Of a stretch of 64,000 nt of DNA, positions 18,544 through 26,743 are shown in pieces. Under the pieces are notes generated by a model that was not told the origin of the DNA, did not search any database, and saw nothing but the letters and a program-made list of their open reading frames with translations. This DNA is from Eubacteriales bacterium. GTDB lineage: Bacteria; Bacillota; Clostridia; Acetivibrionales; JANLFN01. Location: assembly GCA_024655885.1 (NCBI GenBank), contig JANLFN010000001.1, positions 186,001 to 250,000 of the forward strand, in the 5' to 3' direction. Position 1 is the first letter of the stretch. Every line of letters begins with the position of its first letter. The translations under genes were made by a program, and so were the position numbers.

Positions 18544-19287
18544 TTACATAACCAATCCGCCGTCAATATTTATTACCTGACCGGTAACATAATTTGAGTC
18601 ATCCGATGCCAAAAAACCCACTACATTCGCTACATCGTCAGGAGTCCCGAACCTGCCGAGGGGAATGCTGTTCAAATAGTTTTCCTTTACCTTGTCAGGC
18701 AATACATCGGTCATTTTACTCTGGATGAGACCCGGAGCAACGGCATTACACGTTATGCCCCTGGAAGCCAGTTCTTTTGCCGTAGATTTTGTAAGCCCTA
18801 TCAGGCCCGCTTTTGACGCAGAATAATTCGCCTGACCGGGATTGCCCATAACTCCGGCAATGGATGCTATATTGATAATTTTTCCGCTTTTTTGCTTCAT
18901 CATTATCTTTCCAAACATCTTGGTACAAAGGAATGCGCCTTTCAGGTTGATGTCCAGCACATCATCCCAGTCCTCCTCAGACATCAAAGCCAAAGGCTTA
19001 TCCTTTGTTATGCCTGCGTTGTTAACTAAAATATCCACTCTTTCAAAAGTATCAACGGCAGTTTTGACCATTTGCTTTATATCTTCTATGATTCTTACAT
19101 CGCCTTTTGTAACAGCCACATTGTACCCTGCCCGCCTGAATTCCTCCGCTGTCGCATCAACCGCATCCGACGATGCAATATCATTTAATACGATATTTGC
19201 ACCCATACTCGCCAGCTTTAATGCAATGGCTTTTCCTAGGCCTCTTCCGGACCCGGTTACAACAGCAGTTTTTCCCTTTAAGAGCAT
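18544..19287 (-). CDS. fabG: 3-oxoacyl-ACP reductase (FabG)
   Basis: NADPH-dependent short-chain dehydrogenase for the first reduction of the elongation cycle. 247 residues: cofactor loop TGSGRGLGKAIA, NNAGIT, and the catalytic Ser (IASIAG) and Tyr/Lys (YSASKAG). Ends with TGQVINIDGGLVM as usual. ATG is behind GGAGGG. Lies between fabD and acpP. Confidence 0.96.
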   Translation of the reverse strand: MLLKGKTAVVTGSGRGLGKAIALKLASMGANIVLNDIASSDAVDATAEEFRRAGYNVAVTKGDVRIIEDIKQMVKTAVDTFERVDILVNNAGITKDKPLALMSEEDWDDVLDINLKGAFLCTKMFGKIMMKQKSGKIINIASIAGVMGNPGQANYSASKAGLIGLTKSTAKELASRGITCNAVAPGLIQSKMTDVLPDKVKENYLNSIPLGRFGTPDDVANVVGFLASDDSNYVTGQVINIDGGLVM

Positions 19288-19442
19288 ATATGCATTCCCT
19301 CCGTTTCATTCATTGTACAATAAGTAAATAGAAATTGTAAATTAGCCGTAATGCTTTTTTTTGCGATAAATCCAAGACAATTTACTTTATTACCATATTT
19401 ACCAGTCTTTACGCATTTTAAAAGAATTTTTCTTTTCCCGTA

Positions 19443-20375
19443 TTATAACAAATGATCCATAGTTTTCTCCAATGATTCCATATCCTCTACATTAAGCACT
19501 TTTACTTCCCTGTCGATTTTCTTAATAAATCCGCCTAGTGTTTTTCCAGGCCCTATTTCAACAAAGGTGTCCACACCATTGGCAATCATGTTGCGCACAC
19601 TGCCTTCCCATAGCACCGGACTGCTTACCTGCCTGATGAGAAGGTCTTTCACCAATGATTGGTTCCGGATATATTCTGCCGTTACATTTGATACCACAGG
19701 AATGCCCACCGCATTCAAACGCACAAGCTCCAGTTCGGAAGCCAGTTTTTGGCCTGCCGGTCTTAAGAGGCTGCAGTGAAAAGGAGCGCTTACGGCAAGC
19801 ATCATGGCCTTCTTGGCACCCTTTTCTCGAGAAATTTCCACCGCTTTTTCCACCGCCCTCACTTCACCTGCCACCACAACCTGACCAGGGCAGTTGAAAT
19901 TGGCAGGTTCTACGACTCCTTCGGAAGACGCCGACTTGCAGCATTCAATCACATCCTCCGCATCCAGCCCGAGAATTGCCGCCATTGTCCCCACCCCAAA
20001 GGGTACGGCTTCCTGCATGTATTTGCCTCTTTTTTTCACCAGTGCCACCGCATCCTGAAACGACATGGTACCTGCCGCTACATGAGCCGTATATTCTCCA
20101 AGGCTTAGCCCCGCAACCACATCCGCTTTTATGCCCTTATCCATGAGAGGCTGCAAACAGGCTACACTGGCTGTCAATATGGCCGGCTGAGTATTTTCAG
20201 TGATTTTTAAGCACTCCTCATCTCCTTCAAAAACCATTTTTTTAACATCCAAGCCCAGGGCTTCGGATGCCTGCTCAAAAATCTCTTCCGCTTTACCGTA
20301 TTCTTCCGCTATTTCCCTGCCCATTCCCACATACTGCGCTCCCTGCCCTGGGAATACAAATGCAATTTTACCCAT
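19443..20375 (-). CDS. fabD: Malonyl-CoA:ACP transacylase (FabD)
   Basis: Loads malonyl units from CoA onto ACP. 310 residues; starts MGKIAFVFPGQGAQYVGMG, has the nucleophilic Ser in GLSLGEYTAH and the His in VSAPFHCSLL. ATG at 20375 is preceded by GGAGGTAGG; the track's six extra residues overlap that site. It follows fabH by about 90 bases. Confidence 0.95.
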   Translation of the reverse strand: MGKIAFVFPGQGAQYVGMGREIAEEYGKAEEIFEQASEALGLDVKKMVFEGDEECLKITENTQPAILTASVACLQPLMDKGIKADVVAGLSLGEYTAHVAAGTMSFQDAVALVKKRGKYMQEAVPFGVGTMAAILGLDAEDVIECCKSASSEGVVEPANFNCPGQVVVAGEVRAVEKAVEISREKGAKKAMMLAVSAPFHCSLLRPAGQKLASELELVRLNAVGIPVVSNVTAEYIRNQSLVKDLLIRQVSSPVLWEGSVRNMIANGVDTFVEIGPGKTLGGFIKKIDREVKVLNVEDMESLEKTMDHLL

Positions 20376-20467
20376 GCACAAACCTACCTCCAATATTTAT
20401 GTCGATAGTGTCAGGTTTAGTCTTAATAATCCGATTGTGTTCATTACTGTTTAAGAATATATCCATC

Positions 20468-21466
20468 CTACCTGTTCCATCTTACAAGTGTGGACCCCCA
20501 TGTAAGTCCGCCTCCAAATGCCACAAACAGGAGATAATCCCCTTTTTTTACCCGTTTGGCCCTCACCACTTCTTCAACGGCGACGGGAATGGAGGCCGAG
20601 GAAATATTTCCGTACTTGTGGATGTTTGTATATATCTTTTCATCGGGCAATTTAAGCCTTTTGGCCGCCCCGTCAATAATCCGGATATTGGCCTGGTGGG
20701 GTATGATTAGGTTTAATTCCTCCAGCTTTATGTGGGCCTTTTCCAGCAGTCCGTCGATGGCATCTGTCACCGCTTTCACAGCAAATTTAAAAACTTCGGA
20801 GCCATCCATCCATAATACGTTTTTTGCTTTTCCTGCCCTCTTCGCAATGTCCTCTTCTTCCATATGGCAGCAGGGTAAAGTGATAACCCTTCCCTGGCTG
20901 CCATCCGATTTCAGGTATGAATCCAGTATTCCGAAGCCCTTTTCCGCCGGCCCCAGCACAAAGGCGCCGGCCCCGTCGCCAAAAAGCACACAGGTATTCC
21001 TGTCTTTCCAGTCCACTACTTTTGATAAGGCCTCACAAGCCACAACAAGAACATATTTGCAGAAACCTGTTAAAATAAACTGCTTGGCAACAGTCAGGCC
21101 ATAGACGAACCCGGTACATGCGGCATTCAAATCAAAGGCCGCGGCATTTGCCGCACCTGTTTTTTCTTGTATAAGGCACGCAGTGGAAGGTACAAGATAA
21201 TCCGGCGTAGAGGTAGTAGCGAGCACCACACCGATATCCGAGGGACGGATCCCCGCGTCCTCAATTGCTTTTATTGCCGCACAGGCACCCAATTCATAAG
21301 CAGCTTTTTCCTTCTCCAAAATTCTCCGCTCAGAAATACCCGTTCTTTTTGTAATCCATTCATCGGAGGTGTCCACCATTTTCTCCAGGTCGAAATTGGT
21401 TAGAACTCTTTCAGGCAAACTGCTTCCGATTCCCAGTATTCCCACTGCGTCAACTGCTGCGCTCAA
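20468..21466 (-). CDS. fabH: 3-oxoacyl-ACP synthase III (FabH)
   Basis: Starts each fatty acid by condensing an acyl-CoA with malonyl-ACP, so it sets straight or branched primers. 332 residues with Cys in NAACTGFVYG, His in IIPHQANIRI and Asn in YGNISSASIP. The start is TTG at 21466, nine bases after GGAGG inside the plsX end; the two genes overlap by 17 bases, indicating translational coupling. An alternative GTG at 21445 lacks a ribosome site. Confidence 0.95.
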   Translation of the reverse strand: MSAAVDAVGILGIGSSLPERVLTNFDLEKMVDTSDEWITKRTGISERRILEKEKAAYELGACAAIKAIEDAGIRPSDIGVVLATTSTPDYLVPSTACLIQEKTGAANAAAFDLNAACTGFVYGLTVAKQFILTGFCKYVLVVACEALSKVVDWKDRNTCVLFGDGAGAFVLGPAEKGFGILDSYLKSDGSQGRVITLPCCHMEEEDIAKRAGKAKNVLWMDGSEVFKFAVKAVTDAIDGLLEKAHIKLEELNLIIPHQANIRIIDGAAKRLKLPDEKIYTNIHKYGNISSASIPVAVEEVVRAKRVKKGDYLLFVAFGGGLTWGSTLVRWNR

Positions 21467-22469
21467 TATTTTCTACCTCCATGTTTTCAAATTCCTCTTT
21501 TATTTGCCTCAATACCGAAGTTGTGGCAAAATCATGGGCCTTGATTATCGCGTTCTTCACTGCCTTGGCTTTTGAATTTCCATGGCATTTAAAGACGATT
21601 CCGTCCACTCCCAAAATAGGAGTGCCTCCATATTCATCGGCATCAAGACCCTTTCTGAAAGCGTTGAACTCTTTCTTTACAATCAATGCCGACAGCTTGG
21701 AGAACACATTTTTAGTATACATTTTCTTCAGCGCACCGAAGATGAATGTTCCGACCCCCTCCAAAAACTTCAGCAGTACATTGCCCACAAACCCGTCGCA
21801 TACTGCCACATTCACTTTCCCCTCAGGCAGGTCGTTTCCCTCGATGTTTCCTACAAAATTCAAGTGGGAGTTCGCAAGAATCTCATAAGCCTGTTTTAGC
21901 AATTCATTACCCTTTCGCTGTTCCGAACCTACATTTAGAAGCCCGACCTTAGGATTTTCTATGTTGAACATTTCCTTCATATAAATTGAACCTATTACCC
22001 CGAACTGCAAATAATTAATGGGTTTGCAAACCGTATTCAAGCCGGCGTCGATCAACATGGCGCCGCCGTTTTTCGTCGGAAGAATCGGTGCGAAAGCCGG
22101 CCTGTCAACTCCCTTGATACGTCCAAGGATCAATAGCGCACCGGTCATCAAAGCCCCGCTGTTCCCTGCGGATATGAAAGCATCCCCCTTTTTTTCCTTC
22201 AAAAGGTTAAACCCTACTACCATAGAGGAGTTCTTTTTTGTCTTTATTGCCTTGGTAGGCACGTCTTCATTCGTTATAACCTCATCTGCATGTAAAATTT
22301 CCAGCCTGGATTCATCAAATTTCCTGTTTCCGATTACTTCCTTAATCTTTTTTAGATCGCCTATCAGCAGTATGTCAAAATCTTCCGTTTTATCAAGCGA
22401 GTCTATGCAGCCGTTTACAATCTCTTTGGGACCGTAATCGCCGCCCATGGCATCAACTAGTATTCGCAA
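21450..22469 (-). CDS. plsX: Phosphate acyltransferase PlsX
   Basis: Converts acyl-ACP to acyl-phosphate, the donor for PlsY, linking fatty-acid synthesis to phospholipid synthesis at the membrane. About 339 residues; RILVDAMGGDYGP and DAGLNTVCKP are family marks. The TTG at 22469 (MRILVDAMGGD) has GGGAG eight bases upstream and matches the usual N-terminus; the track start is a GTG five codons earlier. First biosynthetic gene after fapR and coupled to fabH. Confidence 0.95.
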   Translation of the reverse strand: MRILVDAMGGDYGPKEIVNGCIDSLDKTEDFDILLIGDLKKIKEVIGNRKFDESRLEILHADEVITNEDVPTKAIKTKKNSSMVVGFNLLKEKKGDAFISAGNSGALMTGALLILGRIKGVDRPAFAPILPTKNGGAMLIDAGLNTVCKPINYLQFGVIGSIYMKEMFNIENPKVGLLNVGSEQRKGNELLKQAYEILANSHLNFVGNIEGNDLPEGKVNVAVCDGFVGNVLLKFLEGVGTFIFGALKKMYTKNVFSKLSALIVKKEFNAFRKGLDADEYGGTPILGVDGIVFKCHGNSKAKAVKNAIIKAHDFATTSVLRQIKEEFENMEVENIERSS

Positions 22470-22539
22470 GGCATTCACTCCCACACAAAAATCTGCTTAA
22501 TGAAATCCATTATTTTTATACAGTTTTTTTTAATATAGT

Positions 22540-22548
22540 ATTATAACA
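22540..22548 (-). promoter_or_regulatory. Possible plsX promoter (extended -10)
   Basis: The minus strand reads TGTTATAAT, a perfect -10 with a TG extension, about 70 bases before plsX. No good -35 was found. It would give plsX-fabHDG-acpP its own start apart from the fapR promoter. Confidence 0.35.
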
Positions 22549-22596
22549 GATAAAGCTATCTATAAATATCTTTATTAAAATACCATACTATTCCAT

Positions 22597-23163
22597 TTAA
22601 ATTTTTTCAAGGGTTACCAAAATAAATTTGCCCCGGAAAACTTCAACCTGTTTCTCGGTTATTTTCACCCAAACCATGTAGCTGTTTCCCCTCACTCTTC
22701 TTACCTCCGCTCTTGCGATAAGCTTGCTGCCTGCATATACGGGCGTTTTATACTTGATATTCGCTACGCCCACCAACGCAACCTGTGCATCTATTACTGC
22801 AATGGCCAGGGATTCCGCCAGAGAATAGATGAAATGCCCGCGAACGATCCTAGTTTTCTCGAAAACCATGCCTTCATCCGTCTCAAGAATGGATATGCCG
22901 TTTTGCCCCAAAGAAATATCCACAAGTTCTCCGACAATTTCTTTGCTTTGCAGGGTTTTTACCTTGTCATAATTTTTTTCAGCCACGGTCTTTATTCTTT
23001 CACGCAGTTCAGGTATGCCTAGTTCCAGCCTGTCCAGCCGTATGGTGGGAACACTGACTGAAAAAATTTCTGCCAGCTCCTCATCGGTTAAAAACGGATC
23101 TTCTTTGATTTTATCCATAAGAATGCTTTGCCTTTCCTTTTTCAGAAAGGAAGTCCTGCTCAT
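22597..23163 (-). CDS. fapR: Fatty-acid and phospholipid synthesis repressor FapR
   Basis: Malonyl-CoA-sensing repressor. About 188 residues: N-terminal DeoR-like helix-turn-helix ([21 protein letters not shown], about 25-50), then a hot-dog effector domain (about 75-188) with [18 protein letters not shown] and [24 protein letters not shown] at 23163 is behind GAGGTG; the track adds six residues. It heads the fab cluster and its promoter contains a FapR-like site, so autoregulation is likely. Confidence 0.94.
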   Translation of the reverse strand: MSRTSFLKKERQSILMDKIKEDPFLTDEELAEIFSVSVPTIRLDRLELGIPELRERIKTVAEKNYDKVKTLQSKEIVGELVDISLGQNGISILETDEGMVFEKTRIVRGHFIYSLAESLAIAVIDAQVALVGVANIKYKTPVYAGSKLIARAEVRRVRGNSYMVWVKITEKQVEVFRGKFILVTLEKI

Positions 23164-23236
23164 CCGCCACACCTCGCGCAAATTCAGAAGCTATCCATGG
23201 GCTGATTCCCATTTCGCAGCTTAAAGCTGGTGTATA

Positions 23237-23255
23237 ATTATTACCAGATACTAAT
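23237..23255. promoter_or_regulatory. FapR-like operator before fapR
   Basis: ATTATTACCAGATACTAAT is an imperfect palindrome (7 of 9 half-site matches) and agrees at 17 of 19 positions with the Bacillus FapR site as I remember it (ATTAGTACCTGATACTAAT). It lies about 13 bases downstream of a minus-strand TATACT, placed to block transcription of fapR and the genes after it. Confidence 0.7.
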
Positions 23256-23268
23256 TTCTAATATTAAT

Positions 23269-23304
23269 AGTATATTATATATCATATATCCCAGGGATAT
23301 GCAA
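23269..23304 (-). promoter_or_regulatory. fapR promoter
   Basis: The minus strand has TTGCAT (plus 23299-23304) and overlapping -10 candidates in TATATAATATACT; TATATA is at 17-base spacing and TATAAT at 19. The same TATAATATACT string occurs in the acd-etfBA promoter. Confidence 0.5.
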
Positions 23305-23418
23305 CAATTTCCTCTAATTTTCCTTAAAATATCCTCTTAAAACGGACAAATTACCGGAGAAGTGCCAGCCTTGCCACCTTTTTGCAAGGAAATAATATTA
23401 AACCGGGTGGTCTCTATA

Positions 23419-24036
23419 TTATAGGTTCGAACTTATGACGTTAATATTTTTCTTGTAATAATCATAACCTGAATATATGGTTATGATCACGGCTATAAAC
23501 ATGGCTACCTGGTCAAAGCGAAAGGACGTGAAAAGAGATAAGGGATAATTATCTAGGAGGGAAGCGACAACAGCAATCAATTGAGTTATGGTTTTCAGTT
23601 TTCCCATTTTACTCGCGGCAATGACAATACCTTCTCCGGCCGCCACAAGCCTTAAACCGGTCACTATGAACTCCCTGCCGATAATGATCATTGCGGCCCA
23701 CCCGGTTACGTCATTTCTGATCAAAAGCACTATCAGTGCTGCAGTGACCAGCAATTTGTCGGCAATGGGATCAAGGAATTTGCCCAAACGGGTAATTTCT
23801 TTCCTCTTTCTCGCTATGTATCCGTCTACGCCGTCGGTAATGGCTGCTATAATATAGATAAATGCCGCAATATAGTTTCCATAATAAACTATAAAACGAT
23901 TGATGGATAGCATCTGAGGATGGATAAACCGTAATAGCTCTCCGTTTAGCAGCCAATCAGGAAGAGGAATGACAAAAATCATAAATATGGGAACGAGAAA
24001 TACTCTTGACAAAGTTATTTTATTGGGAAGATTCAT
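23419..24036 (-). CDS. pgsA: CDP-diacylglycerol-glycerol-3-phosphate 3-phosphatidyltransferase
   Basis: Membrane enzyme for the first committed step to phosphatidylglycerol. 205 residues, several membrane segments, with the CDP-alcohol phosphotransferase signature DGVDGYIARKRKEIT followed by GKFLDPIADK (metal-binding aspartates). ATG is behind GAGAGGT and overlaps the rimO end by 17 bases, so the two are coupled. In Bacillus pgsA likewise lies near a MiaB/RimO-type gene. Confidence 0.93.
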   Translation of the reverse strand: MNLPNKITLSRVFLVPIFMIFVIPLPDWLLNGELLRFIHPQMLSINRFIVYYGNYIAAFIYIIAAITDGVDGYIARKRKEITRLGKFLDPIADKLLVTAALIVLLIRNDVTGWAAMIIIGREFIVTGLRLVAAGEGIVIAASKMGKLKTITQLIAVVASLLDNYPLSLFTSFRFDQVAMFIAVIITIYSGYDYYKKNINVISSNL

Positions 24037-25354
24037 TTATAACCTCTCCTATCAAATCATAATCATCCGTGTCTAAAATCCTTACGTTTACAAACTCACC
24101 TGCTTTCAACGGCTCGCGGCTTGTAAAAAACACCTTGCCGTCTATCTCCGGTGCTTCGGCATACGTCCTTCCATAATAGAAAATACCGTCTTCGGCAATA
24201 CCCTCTACGAGAGTCTCATAGGTACGATTTAGCCTTTTTTTATTGTTTTCTTGCGTTATCGCCTTCTGCAAAGCCATTACGTCATTGTATCTTTTTTCCT
24301 TAATACTCTTTTTCACCTGGGGCCTTATCCTTGCAGCCTTAGTTCCTTCCTCTCTAGAATAAATAAAAACTCCCAGCCTGTCAAACATAAATTCCCTCAC
24401 AAAACCGCATAATTCCTTAAAGTCTTCCTCATCCTCCCCGGGAAATCCGACAATTAAAGACGTCCTTATAATTACACCGGGAATCCTGTCACGCATCCTT
24501 TTCAGTAATTTCCTCACATCTTCGATTTTCCCTCTTCTCCCCATGGCCTTGAGTATTTTATCACTGGCGTGCTGAATAGGAACATCGATGTATTTACATA
24601 CTTTGCTGTTGGTGGCGATTTCTTCAATCAGCCTGTCATCTATTTCCTCCGGATAGCAGTAAAGCAGCCTTATCCATTGGATGCCCTCCAAAGCGCTCAA
24701 TTCTCGTATAAGGTCTACAAGCTTTCTTGCTTTATAAATATCTGTACCGTACCGTGTTATATCCTGGGCTACGATGATCAGTTCACGCACGCCCTGCTCC
24801 GCCAGATGCGCGGCCTCTTTCAGAATGTTTTCCATTTTCCTGCTTCTGTACGGCCCGCGAAGGGATGGAATAACACAATAGCTGCAGCCGTTGTTGCAGC
24901 CTTCCGCAATTTTCAGGTAGGCACATCCCTTCTCAGATGAAACTATCCGGCTATTCTCCAGATACCCTATATGGTCAAGCTTTCCGTATAGGACGGTTTT
25001 TACACCCGCCTTGGCCTTTTCTATCACATGGCCTATCTCATCATAATTGCCTGTGCCGATTACGGCATCCACCTCGGGGATTTCCTGAAGGATTTGCTCC
25101 CTGTAGCGTTCCGCCAGGCAACCTGTAACGACCAACAGCCTGCAGTTCTCTTTTTTATACTGTGCCATTTCAAGGATGGCGTCAATGGACTCCTGTTTGG
25201 CGGACTCTATGAAACCGCAGGTATTCACGATAATAATTTCCGCATCCTTTTCATTGTTTGTTATTTCAAACCGGTCCTTATCCAGCATTCCCAGCATGAT
25301 TTCACTATCTACAAGATTTTTGGGACAGCCCAAGGAAACAACGCCAATCTTCAT
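24020..25354 (-). CDS. rimO: Ribosomal protein S12 methylthiotransferase RimO
   Basis: Radical-SAM methylthiotransferase that modifies Asp of ribosomal protein S12. About 444 residues: N-terminal UPF0004 domain with cysteines in LGCPKN, NTCGFIE and VTGCLAERY for the auxiliary cluster; radical SAM core GCNNGCSYCVIPSLRGPYRSR; C-terminal TRAM domain (about 375-444). ATG at 25354 gives MKIGVVSLGCPKN; a TTG two codons earlier has the better-spaced GGGGTG. GPYRSR and overall pattern favour RimO over MiaB. Confidence 0.92.
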   Translation of the reverse strand: MKIGVVSLGCPKNLVDSEIMLGMLDKDRFEITNNEKDAEIIIVNTCGFIESAKQESIDAILEMAQYKKENCRLLVVTGCLAERYREQILQEIPEVDAVIGTGNYDEIGHVIEKAKAGVKTVLYGKLDHIGYLENSRIVSSEKGCAYLKIAEGCNNGCSYCVIPSLRGPYRSRKMENILKEAAHLAEQGVRELIIVAQDITRYGTDIYKARKLVDLIRELSALEGIQWIRLLYCYPEEIDDRLIEEIATNSKVCKYIDVPIQHASDKILKAMGRRGKIEDVRKLLKRMRDRIPGVIIRTSLIVGFPGEDEEDFKELCGFVREFMFDRLGVFIYSREEGTKAARIRPQVKKSIKEKRYNDVMALQKAITQENNKKRLNRTYETLVEGIAEDGIFYYGRTYAEAPEIDGKVFFTSREPLKAGEFVNVRILDTDDYDLIGEVINESSQ

Positions 25355-25499
25355 TTTCAAATGGATACACCCCTGTTAAATAATTTTATAGCTGCGTCAC
25401 TTGCAACGATATATAATTTACCATATTCTCAAAACTTTTTACATACAGTCTCATGATTTTCCGGGTTTTGAAAACATTTGGCGACAGACATAAGAGCGC

Positions 25500-25608
25500 G
25501 AACACAAATGGGACTATCGAAAGGGGACATTCCTTGGCAAAGGATGACCCGCATAAACCTAAAGGTGTGTTCATTACCTTAGAAAATCTTCCTTCAGATA
25601 TGTTTTCC
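25500..25608 (+). repeat. Dispersed palindromic repeat, copy A (degraded)
   Basis: Shares long near-identical blocks with 38340-38471: AACACAAATG, AAGGGGACATTCCTTGGCA, GGATGACCCGC, CCTAAAGGTGTGT and GAAAATCTTCCTTCAG. The TGTCCCC half present in copy B has changed to TGTTCATTACC here. The ORF 25386-25616 over it is a shadow of the repeat. Together with its AT-rich flanks it fills the 25361-25654 gap. Confidence 0.65.
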
Positions 25609-25654
25609 TTTGCCAATGTATCCTTGTAATATTAAAGCGGAAATGGGCTCTTAC

Positions 25655-26446
25655 TTAATGTAAAAAGCCTTCCATATTCAGCACATCCGTCCCGGGAAGT
25701 GCGCTGCTTAGTTCTACCACATTTACGGTAACCCTATCCGAAAGTTCAATAACCGCGACCTGGGGTCTTCGTACAACCTCGCTCAAATAGCCGGTGATCC
25801 TTACAATACTCCCCGGATTGATAAAATATTTCGATCTGATTTTTATAGTTCCAAAACCCGTATGGTAGTGTCCGGATAGGGTGATGTCGGCTTCGGTATC
25901 CTGGATGTCGTCAATTAATGTAAACCGTACATTTTCGATGGGCCTGTCCAGCAGCATTCCGTGGACAATATTCACCGCGTAGTCCACACCTTTTTGCTTT
26001 TTTACAAGGTAGTACCGCTTGAAATTCTTGCCGTCAATTTCAGAGCTGTATGGCCTGCCTGTCAACTGCAGTTTGATTTTATCCTTTTCAAGCACAACGA
26101 CGTCTTCATTCCCTAGAATCTTCATAACCCCCATTTCTCCAAGGAGCTCCAGCATTGTCCGGCCGGCTGAGGGGGAATTGTGGGCAAAAACATCGTGATT
26201 TCCGGCAACGGTATACACAGGCCTGCCGAAGCTTTGAATGATTACGGTAAATTCTCTGGCTACGGCAAGAGATATGTCCGGCCTGTCAAACCAGTCTCCC
26301 CCGTGAAGCACATAATCCACATTTTCCTTTTCAATGATCTGCTGAATCTCATGAAATTTATTTTTAAGGGTTTCATAGAAGTTGTCTTTCCTGAGCAAAG
26401 GTGTTGCTGTGCTAATATGGCTATCCGTAAAAAAAACAAGTTTCAT
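25655..26446 (-). CDS. Calcineurin-like metallophosphoesterase
   Basis: 263-residue binuclear-metal phosphoesterase with motifs in order: FFTDSH, GGDWFD, GNHD, and GHYHTGFG near the C-terminus. The layout resembles the SbcD/Mre11-like DNA exonuclease branch, but there is no SbcC partner, so nuclease activity is not established. ATG at 26446 (MKLVFFTDSHI) follows GGAGAGGGAG; the 14 extra track residues lack support. It appears to be a lone gene. Confidence 0.85.
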   Translation of the reverse strand: MKLVFFTDSHISTATPLLRKDNFYETLKNKFHEIQQIIEKENVDYVLHGGDWFDRPDISLAVAREFTVIIQSFGRPVYTVAGNHDVFAHNSPSAGRTMLELLGEMGVMKILGNEDVVVLEKDKIKLQLTGRPYSSEIDGKNFKRYYLVKKQKGVDYAVNIVHGMLLDRPIENVRFTLIDDIQDTEADITLSGHYHTGFGTIKIRSKYFINPGSIVRITGYLSEVVRRPQVAVIELSDRVTVNVVELSSALPGTDVLNMEGFLH

Positions 26447-26602
26447 ATAACTCCCTCTCCAAAATGCTTCTACATCATTATAACACATTCATTTCCTGTA
26501 ATTAAACAGATAAAAGCACAGGACAGGTCATAAGCGCAGGCCTTTTATCGGGATTGAACCGGCTGTCCGGAAGGGTATGGACATGTTTTTTACAGGAAAT
26601 TC

Positions 26603-26631
26603 TTGCAATACGAATCAATTTATAATATACT
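26603..26631 (+). promoter_or_regulatory. Promoter of acd-etfBA
   Basis: TTGCAA (26603-26608) and TATACT (26626-26631) are exactly 17 bases apart; an overlapping TATAAT lies at 26621. Expected transcription start is about 26638, immediately before the FapR-like site. Confidence 0.6.
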
Positions 26632-26642
26632 TTTTATTATTA

Positions 26643-26661
26643 ATTATTACCAGCTATTAAT
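26643..26661. promoter_or_regulatory. FapR-like operator before acyl-CoA dehydrogenase
   Basis: ATTATTACCAGCTATTAAT differs from the fapR-promoter site at only two of 19 positions and from the remembered Bacillus consensus at four. It is an imperfect palindrome (7 of 9) placed 11 bases after TATACT, nearly the same geometry as at fapR. This predicts malonyl-CoA-responsive repression of acd-etfBA. Confidence 0.55.
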
Positions 26662-26743
26662 ATGCGTTACTAAAATAAAGTAATATTCATTGATTGTTCA
26701 GATATGTTCAGCCCATCTCTACAGTTTAAAAGGAGTGTGTGAA

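Noticed and set aside
22560-22596. A third FapR-like site between fapR and plsX (AATAGTATGGTATTTTAAT on the minus strand)
   Set aside because: Only about 12 of 19 positions match and the centre is wrong; it also lies at the fapR stop rather than over a promoter.
25386-25616. 76-residue ORF MAKENISEGRF...
   Set aside because: It lies over the dispersed repeat and its similarity is to another non-coding copy at 38.4 kb; no ribosome binding site.
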